Shown: piece after piece, positions 42,973 to 50,257 of the stretch
Numbering within the stretch: position 1 is the stretch's first letter
Layout of the letters: every line of letters begins with the position of its first letter
NCBI RefSeq assembly: GCF_000411295.1
Contig: NZ_KE150421.1
Span: forward strand, 559,324 to 623,323
Direction: 5' to 3'
Length of the DNA stretch: 64,000 nt
Source: Paenisporosarcina sp. HGH0030
GTDB taxonomy: Bacteria > Bacillota > Bacilli > Bacillales_A > Planococcaceae
The notes under the pieces: generated by a model
Told to the model about the DNA's origin: nothing
The model's database searches: none
Seen by the model: only the letters and a program-made list of their open reading frames with translations
Translations under genes and position numbers: made by a program

Positions 42973-43647
42973 TTGAAAAGAAATATTGCCTTAGTGAGTA
43001 CACTTGGTTGTATGTTATTGGGTGGAATATGGATTCATCATCAGCATCAAGAAATTGTAGTTGCTTCAACTGTTAAATCTGAGAAAGAACAATCGGATGA
43101 GGTTCTGATCCAGAATACCCGGATGTTATCAAAACAAATAACAATTCAACTAAAGAAGGAACAAAATTTAGATATAGCAGGAATCAGTATAAATCACCAA
43201 AGTAAAGACATTGGTGTACGGGTAAATGGTACCCCGCAGTATCTGAATAAAGTGGAAAATGACATTAAGAGGATAGTTGAGATGTTGGCAGAAGAAACAA
43301 TTTTTAAGGATTATGCAATCGGAGCTTATATTCAAATAACAAATGATAACAAAGCTGAATTAGAACAAATGGGGCAATTGAGTAAATTAATAAATACAAT
43401 TCAAGAGGACCTAAAAGGTAAAGGCTTCGTAGAAATTGAAAATGTACTTATAGAAAAAAATTATAAGATGTTAATTGTGGTAATAAACACAACCATCCAA
43501 AAAAACGATTCAGCAAGCATCGATCGTGGAAAGGAAATTGAAAAAGAAGTTAAGGGCGCGTTAAAGGAAGTTAAATCCTCTTTAATAACTGAGACTGTAA
43601 CAGTACAGGTTATAGTCAATAACTTTAGTCGCAAAAAAATAAATTAA
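42973..43647 (+). CDS. DUF4030 exported protein, cassette gene
   Basis: 224 residues, TTG start after GAGGGAG. Signal anchor in the first 30 residues, then two similar alpha/beta modules (IAGISINHQSKDIGVRVNG; YAIGAYIQITND; KGFVEIENVLIEKNYKMLI), the pattern I associate with DUF4030. A truncated relative lies at 47441-47953. Function unknown. Confidence 0.65.
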   Translation: MKRNIALVSTLGCMLLGGIWIHHQHQEIVVASTVKSEKEQSDEVLIQNTRMLSKQITIQLKKEQNLDIAGISINHQSKDIGVRVNGTPQYLNKVENDIKRIVEMLAEETIFKDYAIGAYIQITNDNKAELEQMGQLSKLINTIQEDLKGKGFVEIENVLIEKNYKMLIVVINTTIQKNDSASIDRGKEIEKEVKGALKEVKSSLITETVTVQVIVNNFSRKKIN

Positions 43648-43674
43648 ATTGAAGATAAAAGTTCGTTAAATTAG

Positions 43675-43710
43675 TCTTCTTCAACTAACGGGGGCTTTAG
43701 TTAAAGAAGG
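43675..43710 (+). repeat. Cassette site, A half only
   Basis: Left arm CTTCTTC, spacer GGGGGC, right arm AAAGAAGG (nearly complementary). Confidence 0.8.
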
Positions 43711-43791
43711 ATTATTATAAATAATACAGCATATAAATATTGTGGCATCAAATGTCAATACTAAATCAAGTGGAAATGGAGGGAATTTAAT

Positions 43792-44295
43792 ATGACACAC
43801 CCAGCATTAAAAATGTACAACTACCACGTATGGGCAAATGGAGTTATAATTGATCGTTTAAAAGAACTTCCAAAGGAAATTTATCATAAGGAAATTCAGA
43901 GTGGTTTTTCTTCGGTATCAAAGGTGTTGTCTCACATTTATCTCACAGATTATGCATGGTTTGACATTATCTCAGGTAAAAGTATGAATGATGCAATGGC
44001 GTTCACGAATCAATTAAGAGAACATGTGGAAACGAAAAGTATTGAGGAAATGAAAAAAATATTTCTAGACTTAGCTGAACGAAACAAAGCACTTCTGAAA
44101 AGTCAAGAAGATATTGAAAAGTTGATTGTGGTGGATAATCCATATGCTGGGTTGCTTGAAACTTCTATTTCTGAATCGGTACTACACGTTGTCACTCACG
44201 GATCATATCACCGTGGCAATATAGCTACTATGTTGCGGCAAATGGGGCACACCTCCGTTATGCAAGATTTCGGACTTTACCTATATTCAAAATAG
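43792..44295 (+). CDS. DinB-like (YfiT superfamily) metal-dependent enzyme, cassette gene
   Basis: 167 residues, ATG after GGAGGG. The four-helix DinB/YfiT fold shows its three metal ligands: VLSHIYLTDYAW (His near 47) and VVTHGSYHRGNIA (His near 138 and 142). The family includes thiol-dependent transferases using bacillithiol or mycothiol, and damage-inducible proteins; it is unrelated to DinB polymerase. No thiol partner is adjacent. Confidence 0.85.
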   Translation: MTHPALKMYNYHVWANGVIIDRLKELPKEIYHKEIQSGFSSVSKVLSHIYLTDYAWFDIISGKSMNDAMAFTNQLREHVETKSIEEMKKIFLDLAERNKALLKSQEDIEKLIVVDNPYAGLLETSISESVLHVVTHGSYHRGNIATMLRQMGHTSVMQDFGLYLYSK

Positions 44296-44337
44296 ATGAG
44301 AGTAACTCAAGCACCATCCACTTTAAATGGAACAGTT

Positions 44338-44419
44338 CCTCAACTAAAGGGTGCTTTACTTCAATAAGGAGTGAAGCATTTTTCTTATTGAACTAACGGG
44401 ACAGGTTAGTTGAAGAGGA
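44338..44419 (+). repeat. Cassette site, A+B, chimeric B arms
   Basis: A has AACTAAAGGGTGC leading into stem GCTTTACTTC...GTGAAGC with T-run. B has left arm CTTATTG, spacer GGGACAG and right arm GAAGAGG. Confidence 0.85.
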
Positions 44420-44486
44420 AGGAGTTCTTTTATTTCATCGATCTTAGTAATATAATTAAGGAATATTTAAAGAAAGGAGTAGAAAA

Positions 44487-44696
44487 ATGGAAAATAACTC
44501 TTTGCACATCAGAAATTACAATCGTCATAAAGAACATAATAAACGTGTAGCTGAATTTCATAAAAACCACGCTTCTCAAATAGCCAATGGAGAAAACGGA
44601 AATAGTTGGTTAGCTAAACTAGAAAGATATGTTTATAACAAAGGAATGACTCTTTTTAAGATAGTAAAAAAACATTTAATCAACTGTTCCTTTTAG
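44487..44696 (+). CDS. Small basic hypothetical protein, cassette gene
   Basis: 69 residues, ATG after AAAGGAG. Very basic and hydrophilic (NYNRHKEHNKRVAEFHKNH), possibly nucleic-acid binding. No family recognised. A hairpin AACTGT/ACAGTT with eight T (44681-44713) overlaps the last codons and probably terminates transcription. Confidence 0.55.
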   Translation: MENNSLHIRNYNRHKEHNKRVAEFHKNHASQIANGENGNSWLAKLERYVYNKGMTLFKIVKKHLINCSF

Positions 44697-44762
44697 GTAC
44701 AGTTCTTTTTTTTGAAATTGATGATTATTTTGTTACACAGTTTAGGTCAACTCTACAATAAG

Positions 44763-44855
44763 TCTTCTTCAACTAACGGGTGCTTTAGTTGAAACTCAAA
44801 GAGCTGTTTTATCGGTTCTTTTTCTTATTAAACTAACGGGGCAGGTTAATGGAAT
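44763..44855 (+). repeat. Cassette site, A+B
   Basis: A has arms CTTCTTC/GAAACTC. A weak hairpin GAGCTGTTTTATCGGTTC with T-run follows. B has left arm CTTATTA and a degenerate right box (GGTTAATGGAA). Confidence 0.78.
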
Positions 44856-44867
44856 GGGAGGAGTTGT

Positions 44868-44972
44868 ATGTTCTGGGTAAAATTCGGTTTAATTGCGATA
44901 ATTGTTTTTGTCCTTATTTCAATAGTCAAGCTTCTTCTGAGGAAGCTACTCAAAATTGAGAAAGTAAAATAA
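44868..44972 (+). CDS. 34-residue membrane peptide, cassette gene
   Basis: ATG behind GGGAGGAG, 12 nt after the site. One membrane helix (GLIAIIVFVLISIVKLLL) with a basic tail ending KIEKVK. The strong ribosome binding site argues for real translation. Could be the leader of a two-gene cassette with the next frame. Confidence 0.5.
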   Translation: MFWVKFGLIAIIVFVLISIVKLLLRKLLKIEKVK

Positions 44973-45026
44973 GAGCTATTTTCCTATAATCATATAAACG
45001 ATTTACATCGAAAAATTGAAAAAGGT

Positions 45027-45275
45027 TTGAGAATTTTTTCTGCGATTGCTCTAATACTTCTATCTTGTGTGCTGTTGTATTATTTTGAAGATTTAATTTA
45101 CCTGGTTTTAATTGCAGTAATCGTTTTTATGGTATTGGATTATTTGGTAAGAGCATTTTTCGAGTGGAAATATACACAATATCCGAAACAATCTATTTTA
45201 ACTTTAACTGAAATGTTTTTAATTTTAATAGCAATAATAATCGTTATTGAATTTAAATTACTTGGTTCTTATTAA
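45027..45275 (+). CDS. Membrane protein (possibly DUF4181), cassette gene
   Basis: 82 residues from TTG 45027, ribosome binding site (AAAAAGG) unusually close. Three helices; FFEWKYTQYPKQSILTLTEM recalls DUF4181 proteins, which may be truncated here. The gene ends at the next site. Confidence 0.5.
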   Translation: MRIFSAIALILLSCVLLYYFEDLIYLVLIAVIVFMVLDYLVRAFFEWKYTQYPKQSILTLTEMFLILIAIIIVIEFKLLGSY

Positions 45276-45365
45276 GCTAACGAGGTGCTTTAGCTGAAGA
45301 TTATTTAAGCTTCTTAGACAGCTCTTTTTCCCTATTCAACTAACGGGGCAGAATACTTGAATAAG
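45269..45365 (+). repeat. Cassette site, A+B
   Basis: A has AAGCTAAC, GAGGTGC and TTTAGCTGAAG (compensated G to C changes in both boxes). A hairpin AAGCTTCTTAGACAGCTC with T-run follows. B has left arm CCTATTC, degenerate right box and right arm GAATAAG (matching). Confidence 0.8.
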
Positions 45366-45417
45366 AAAAATGAAAAATATTGTTAAAATGAAAGTTCAAA
45401 CCAATAGGGGGGTAATT

Positions 45418-45759
45418 ATGATTGATGATAAAAAAATGAACCAATTTACATTAGTTGATGTTATTGAAAGGAAAATACAATTCACAAATACAAATACTAT
45501 ATACGATAAAACAGAGTTTAAAGATATTAATGAAGGTGAATTGCTGGCTAATTATGATATGTTGGCGGATGTTAAAGAAATGAAGGAAAATGAATTTGTA
45601 AGTAAGTACCTAAATATAATAAATAAACTTACGGTACAGTTTGAAAACGAAGAACTTACGGATAAAAGAGAGATAGAAAAAATGTCTGGATATAATAATG
45701 CCATTGTCTCTATCTTAAAGTGTATAAACCCGATTTATGAGTATTATTTAGAAGATTAG
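45418..45759 (+). CDS. Hypothetical cytoplasmic protein, cassette gene
   Basis: About 113 residues from ATG 45418, chosen for GGGGGGT upstream (an ATG 48 nt earlier has no ribosome binding site). Soluble, acidic, mostly helical (NYDMLADVKEMKENEFV). No family recognised. Confidence 0.55.
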   Translation: MIDDKKMNQFTLVDVIERKIQFTNTNTIYDKTEFKDINEGELLANYDMLADVKEMKENEFVSKYLNIINKLTVQFENEELTDKREIEKMSGYNNAIVSILKCINPIYEYYLED

Positions 45760-45779
45760 TCCATCAAAATTTAATTTGT

Positions 45780-45814
45780 CTTATTGAACTAACGGGTGCT
45801 TTAGTTGAATAACC
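45780..45814 (+). repeat. Cassette site, A half only (left end of duplicated unit, copy 2)
   Basis: CTTATTGAACTAAC-GGGTGC-TTTAGTTGAATAACC. From 45787 it is identical to the site at 25948; the arm before it differs. Confidence 0.85.
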
Positions 45815-45848
45815 AGCTGCCTCATTTTCAGAATAGGGGGATTAATGT

Positions 45849-46280
45849 TTGACTAGTAAATCACGCAAAATCTTAGGTGTTATATTAATTGTTTTGGCAT
45901 TGATTCCGATTAGTAATGCGGTTAAATATTTCACATCTCCTCCCATATTAGTCGGTTATTCTGAAAATAAAGATTGGAAGGTTGAATATGTTTCAACAGG
46001 ACATTATTGGGAGGCTCAGTTGTTCCCCTTAAAACAGGGTTTAGGACAACCTGAAAATTTAGTTTTTATCGAAGGCAATCAAAGGAATGAATATCCAGGT
46101 AAAGGTTCGAAAAATGAAGAACCCAACGATGCAAGATTATATTACTACTGCAATACATTAGGAAGCAGTCCGAAAGATAATGTATCTTATAAATTTGAAT
46201 TCATCTCGAACAATGGACAGAAACAAATGATAAATTTAAAAAGACAAAAAGAAGAATTTTCAATTTGGAAAATATTTTAG
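45849..46280 (+). CDS. Exported or anchored hypothetical protein, copy 2 of a duplicated cassette
   Basis: 143 residues, identical to the protein at 26010-26441 except Leu for Met-18. Over the 559-bp unit I count five base differences: one in the leader, two in the gene, one after it and one in the downstream spacer. This suggests a recent duplication or transfer. Confidence 0.7.
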   Translation: MTSKSRKILGVILIVLALIPISNAVKYFTSPPILVGYSENKDWKVEYVSTGHYWEAQLFPLKQGLGQPENLVFIEGNQRNEYPGKGSKNEEPNDARLYYYCNTLGSSPKDNVSYKFEFISNNGQKQMINLKRQKEEFSIWKIF

Positions 46281-46317
46281 CCTTTAATAGAGGGCATACT
46301 GAATCTATATGGTGTTC

Positions 46318-46352
46318 CTTCTTCAACTAACGGAGCAGGTTAGTTGAAGAAG
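46318..46352 (+). repeat. Cassette site, B half only, perfect palindrome
   Basis: CTTCTTCAACTAAC pairs fully with GTTAGTTGAAGAAG, spacer GGAGCAG. It is the downstream end of the second copy of the duplicated unit; the first copy's site has a different right arm. Confidence 0.87.
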
Positions 46353-46497
46353 TAAGATAAAAATTACATCAAAATTCAAGTGAGCATAAGATTCGAATAA
46401 TTTTCTTTTAAAAAGGTGCTTGAGAGTAAATATTGTAAAGGTAAAGTGCACATAAATTCCTATCTTAAGGATTATGTGCATTGTGAATATTTGATAT

Positions 46498-47103
46498 TTA
46501 TGAATTTGTTTTTTCTGCCTCGTAATAACCTAATTTGTGGAAATTGTAAAGTTGATTAATATGCTCCTTAGGATATGCTTCTAATAATTCAAGAATTTCT
46601 TTTGCAAATTCTAATGAAGCTGTTCCATTTGCGGTCACAATTTTTCCGTCAGTAACTGCTTGCTCTAGTACATAATTCATTTCATTTCTGTAGTGATCTT
46701 TTGCATAAGTTTTCAAATCATTAAGATCATTGCTTGTATGCTTTATTTCATTTAACCATCCATTGGCTCCCATAAAAACTGTTGCATCACATATGGCCCC
46801 TAATGGAATATCCATAGTAAGTGCCTTTTCCATTATTGGAATGACGTTATTGTTTAGTGGCTTACGCCAAGAGTTTCCCCCAATTAGTATTAAACCATAA
46901 AAGATTTCAGGTATACTTTTTAAGGTGTAATCTGGAAGGACATTTAATCCGCCGATTGACTTTATAACACCCTCACTTACACTAACTATCTTAGTGATGT
47001 ACTTGTCTGTATTATTTAAAAAAGCTGCTACATAAGACATTTCCCAATCAGCGAATTCCTCCAACACTACAATTAAAATCTCTTTTTTCTCAGTTTGGTT
47101 CAT
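46498..47103 (-). CDS. DJ-1/PfpI family protein, minus strand
   Basis: 201 residues, ATG after GGAGGGAT. DJ-1/PfpI fold with nucleophile elbow GAICDATVFMG and N-terminal EEFADWEMSYVAAF, clearly paralogous to the protein at 21970 (ADWEIGYLTAEL; AAICGATMG). Divergent from a disrupted HTH gene on the plus strand, which may have been its regulator. A hairpin TGCACATAA/TTATGTGCA (46447-46480) lies beyond its 3' end. Confidence 0.8.
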   Translation of the reverse strand: MNQTEKKEILIVVLEEFADWEMSYVAAFLNNTDKYITKIVSVSEGVIKSIGGLNVLPDYTLKSIPEIFYGLILIGGNSWRKPLNNNVIPIMEKALTMDIPLGAICDATVFMGANGWLNEIKHTSNDLNDLKTYAKDHYRNEMNYVLEQAVTDGKIVTANGTASLEFAKEILELLEAYPKEHINQLYNFHKLGYYEAEKTNS

Positions 47104-47212
47104 TCTTAATCCCTCCTAATTAATTTATAAAAATTCTATTAATTTGATACTGTCTTCAGTATATATTGTAATAGTGACAAATGATGACACAATTAGCAAA
47201 AGGATGAAAATT

Positions 47213-47440
47213 TTGAGTAAGGCAATTAGATTAAATGAATTAAGGCTGTATATTAATCGAGTCTAAAAGTTTAAGGTAGATGATTTAGCAAAAGAATTTA
47301 ATGTTTCAAGAAGAACGATTCTTAGGGATTTAGAAGAACTAAGTATTTTAGGGGGTCCATTAATTTCAGAGGTAAGAGCTAATGGAGGATATCAAGTTTT
47401 GGAAGAAAAAAATCTACTTGCTGTCTCTTTTACAAATTAA
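47213..47440 (+). pseudogene. N-terminal HTH of a transcriptional regulator, with in-frame stop
   Basis: TTG 47213 reads SKAIRLNELRLYINRV, stops at 47264-47266 and continues in frame KVDDLAKEFNVSRRTILRDL and ISEVRANGGYQVLEE to a second stop at 47438. This is the DeoR/YafY-type winged helix that normally precedes a WYL domain, which is absent. It is the relic of a WYL regulator divergent from the PfpI gene, parallel to the intact pair at 20.9-22.6 kb. Confidence 0.7.
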
Positions 47441-47953
47441 ACAATAAAAACAACATCAGAATTATTAAATAAAAAAAATTATCAATTTAGTTCAGTAAGT
47501 ATTAACCCAACTACATCTAATCCAATTATTGAGATAAGAATTGAAGGAACAAAAGAGTACTTTAATGCAGTGAAGAATGAAATCAGAATACTTGTAGCTG
47601 ATGCAGTTTCTTCAAAAACAAATATAAATTTTGATGTTAAAGTAAATAGAAGAAGTGAAAATGAAATAAGAGATGAAAAATGGCATCCGGTTTTCACGAG
47701 CGTAAGGGAAGAAACCGCTAAAAATTTTGAGGAATTTAAAGGGTTTGCCTATTCCTTCCACCCAGAACCTTTACAGATTATCATCAAAACAGATTTGGAA
47801 AAATCTAAGTGGTGGTGGAATTCCGATGAAAAAGTAAAAGAAATAGAAAAACATGTACTAGAGATAATTAAACTTAAAAGTGAAGAATTATTAATCGAAG
47901 AAATACCTCATGAAATCATAATAAGTGGTAAAGAGAATAAGAAATTGAATTAA
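47441..47953 (+). pseudogene. Truncated DUF4030-like protein
   Basis: The same frame as the HTH relic stays open from 47441 to 47953 (start codon GTG 47570 possible, no ribosome binding site). It encodes NPIIEIRIEGTKEYFNAV, INFDVKVNRRSE and PLQIIIKTDLEKSKWWW, resembling the modules of the DUF4030 protein at 42973 but without a signal peptide. Probably a second gene fragment joined to the HTH fragment. Confidence 0.5.
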
Positions 47954-47992
47954 AAAGAACACTTTTTTATTTGTTGAGTTAAAAGCGTTTTT

Positions 47993-48027
47993 CTTCTTCA
48001 ACTAACGGGGCAGGTTTGTTGAAGAAG
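47993..48027 (+). repeat. Cassette site, B half only
   Basis: Matching arms CTTCTTC/GAAGAAG, spacer GGGGCAG, one core change (GGTTTGTT). Confidence 0.82.
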
Positions 48028-48086
48028 GATTATCCTCCAAGATTATCGAATAAAAGGAAACCCGGGTTGTGGAGGAGGAATAGCTT

Positions 48087-49049
48087 ATGAAAAAAAACAG
48101 TATTATTTTCTTTGAAAGAAATTTTCCAAGTGCAAACATGATCCTTATTAAAGATCAACTGCCCATCCTTATTGATACCGGTTTTGGGAGTGAAGCGAAA
48201 GAGACAGAGCAATTAATTAAAGAAGCAGGCGTTTCACCAGAAGAATTACACCTTATTGTGAATACGCACTATCACAGTGATCATGTAGGAGGCAATTTTC
48301 ATCTTCAAAAAAATTATGGTGTTTCGATTGCTACGCATAAATGGGAAGCCGATTTAATTAATTTTCGTGACCCTGAAGCCTGTAGTGCAGAATGGTTAGA
48401 TCAGCCTGTAGAACCTTATCGAGTCGATACAAAGCTCTCAGATAACGATGAGATTAATACAGGAAGTAGAACCTTGAAAGTCTTGCACACACCAGGTCAT
48501 ACGTTAGGGCATATTTCTTTATATGAACCTGAAGAAGAGATATTAATTTGCGGGGATCTCTTTCACAAAAATGATATTGGATGGTTAAATATCTTTCGAG
48601 AGGGTGTCACATCTATCCAACGATCTATAGAAAGTTTGGATCGGTTGTCCATGCTCCGGATTCAAAAGGCATATTCAGGACATGGACCTCAAATGGAGAA
48701 TCCTCTGGATGCCATTGATGCTGCAAGAGAAAGGCTTGAAAAGTGGCTCAAGATGCCAGAAAAAATTTCATGGCATGCCTGCAAGAGAATTTTTTCATTC
48801 ACGTTAATCATTAAAAACGGATTGGCAAAAGAAGAAATCGATAACTACCTGCTATCGTGTGGTTGGTTCCAAGATTTTGCACGCCACTCTTTCCAACTTC
48901 AGCCAGAAGAATTTATTCAAATCCTACTCGATGAAATGATTCGCTCGGGAGCAGCAAACTGGCACAATAATCATTTAATAGCCGCCACCCCATACCAAGC
49001 ACCACAAAAAAATTGGCTGAATAAGAACATAAAGCCGAAAGATTGGTAA
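48087..49049 (+). CDS. Metallo-beta-lactamase fold hydrolase
   Basis: 320 residues, ATG after GGAGGAGG. The MBL metal motifs are complete: NTHYHSDHVGGN (HxHxDH, near 68), HTPGHTLGH (near 140) and ICGDLFH (near 160). A C-terminal helical winged-helix-like region (residues 220-320) is typical of the glyoxalase II/LACTB2-like branch. Probably a thioesterase, lactonase or similar hydrolase; substrate unknown. The codon pattern looks more like the housekeeping genes than the AT-rich small cassettes. Confidence 0.85.
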   Translation: MKKNSIIFFERNFPSANMILIKDQLPILIDTGFGSEAKETEQLIKEAGVSPEELHLIVNTHYHSDHVGGNFHLQKNYGVSIATHKWEADLINFRDPEACSAEWLDQPVEPYRVDTKLSDNDEINTGSRTLKVLHTPGHTLGHISLYEPEEEILICGDLFHKNDIGWLNIFREGVTSIQRSIESLDRLSMLRIQKAYSGHGPQMENPLDAIDAARERLEKWLKMPEKISWHACKRIFSFTLIIKNGLAKEEIDNYLLSCGWFQDFARHSFQLQPEEFIQILLDEMIRSGAANWHNNHLIAATPYQAPQKNWLNKNIKPKDW

Positions 49050-49095
49050 CCTCAGGGATTAGGGTCTTAACTGCAAGATAGAACGTGCAAAGCAC

Positions 49096-49280
49096 CTAAG
49101 GCTGATGCTACAACCAGAGTGGAATTAATCTCCAATGTCAGAAACTGAAGGGCTCTTTGGCACCATAGTTCATCGACCATCCTCACACATCCGCCTCGGC
49201 CTGTATCCATTTTCATCCTCTGTGGTGCAGTGCTGAATTTGCGTTGCATGGATGGCTAACGGAACAGGATAGTTTACTAA
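49096..49280 (+). repeat. Second repeat family, copy 1, ending at a degenerate B half-site
   Basis: Non-coding element sharing GAATTAATCTCC, GGGCT, GCACCATAGTTCATCGACC and TTGCGTTGCATGG with a copy at 55805-56023 in the same order. It ends in GGCTAAC-GGAACAG-GATAGTTTAC, a cassette-site remnant. Higher in GC than its surroundings; nature unknown. Confidence 0.65.
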
Positions 49281-49384
49281 AATGTAACTGAATTACTGTG
49301 GAAAATCCTAATCAAAAACAGCTATATGAATTCACGGGGATAAAAAAGCACTAACAATCAGTAGTGAAAAAAGGGAGAAGAAGG

Positions 49385-50032
49385 TTGAAATATTTTAATT
49401 ATAAAAACTCTGTTTCTGCTTTAATAAAGGAAGAGAGCGAGAAAATCGAAAATGTTGACATAGAAAATGTTGCATTTTTCAAAATGATGATTGAACGATA
49501 TGAAATGGCGTTGAGAATTACCAGACATTCCGTAAGAAGAAAGAAAATTATTACACAAATTAATATGTTAAAAAATAAGAATATGTTTTGGGCGAACGTC
49601 GTTACCGATAGTTCTAAAATTAGGGAAATATACATTGATGAGAATATAACTGAACGGGAGTTTGTTGAAATAATTTCTGAATTATACAAACAAGAATTTT
49701 TTATCTATGCGATTATTCCCGAATGGGAGGAGGAGTTACTTAATATTCTCTCCAACCAGTTCGTTTTAGTTAAAAACATTATATTACCTAACGTATTTCC
49801 AAAAAGCACAGGTTATGTTGGTTTCGTTAAAGACAGCCAAAAGCAATTCGTTTATGAATTTTATTTAAGGTCTATGAGTATGGCTATAGTTTTTTCAGAT
49901 GAAGATGTTTCTAAGCACTTGGATAATACAAGTAACGAAAATATTGATATTCATAATATTTTCGAATCAAATGAAATCTCTCATATAACAATAGGCTCTG
50001 ATGGTGGATGGTTAAATATAACTGAATACTAA
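49385..50032 (+). CDS. Hypothetical cytoplasmic protein
   Basis: About 215 residues from TTG 49385 (GGGAG 7 nt upstream; a GTG at 49364 has no ribosome binding site). Soluble, charged; N-terminal helical part (RYEMALRITRHSVRRKKII) and a C-terminal mixed part ending TIGSDGGWLNITEY. No family recognised. It follows the last array site. Confidence 0.55.
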   Translation: MKYFNYKNSVSALIKEESEKIENVDIENVAFFKMMIERYEMALRITRHSVRRKKIITQINMLKNKNMFWANVVTDSSKIREIYIDENITEREFVEIISELYKQEFFIYAIIPEWEEELLNILSNQFVLVKNIILPNVFPKSTGYVGFVKDSQKQFVYEFYLRSMSMAIVFSDEDVSKHLDNTSNENIDIHNIFESNEISHITIGSDGGWLNITEY

Positions 50033-50186
50033 ACAAACGTGGGTTAATAAAGTTCTGGCAGTTCCGGAAAATCTGCAATCATCTATATTTGCTGGCGAAG
50101 CTGATTCAATTGAAGAGGCTAAAGCTAAGAGTTACATGGAAAAAGCAGTTTTCTTCAAAGGTGAAGAAAACTGCTTTTTATATTAA
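50033..50186 (+). pseudogene. 3' gene fragment
   Basis: An open frame without a start reads VNKVLAVPENLQSSIFAGEA and EEAKAKSYMEKAVFFKGEEN up to a stop at about 50186. Protein-like composition but no ribosome binding site or recognised family. Its last codons form the terminator stem below. Confidence 0.4.
50140..50180. terminator. Bidirectional terminator
   Basis: AAAAGCAGTTTTCTTC pairs with GAAGAAAACTGCTTTT. Confidence 0.85.
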
Positions 50187-50257
50187 ACTTATCAGGAGTT
50201 ATGGGATTTTTAATAATTCCTTCTGTTTAATTCGGGATATCGGGGAAGAGGGTTATA

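Noticed and set aside
19368-49280. CRISPR array
   Set aside because: The repeated units are palindromic sites 30-100 bp long separated by whole genes of 150-900 bp, with no uniform spacers and no cas genes in the window.
49096-49280. T-box leader
   Set aside because: The phrase CACCATAG and nearby stems suggested a T-box antiterminator, but the conserved T-box core is absent and no aminoacyl-tRNA synthetase or amino-acid gene follows.
7416-49280. Array explained as MITEs with AACTAAC/GTTAGTT termini
   Set aside because: The segment between neighbouring half-sites is usually a different gene each time and no target duplications are visible, so a conventional miniature transposon does not fit; not fully excluded.
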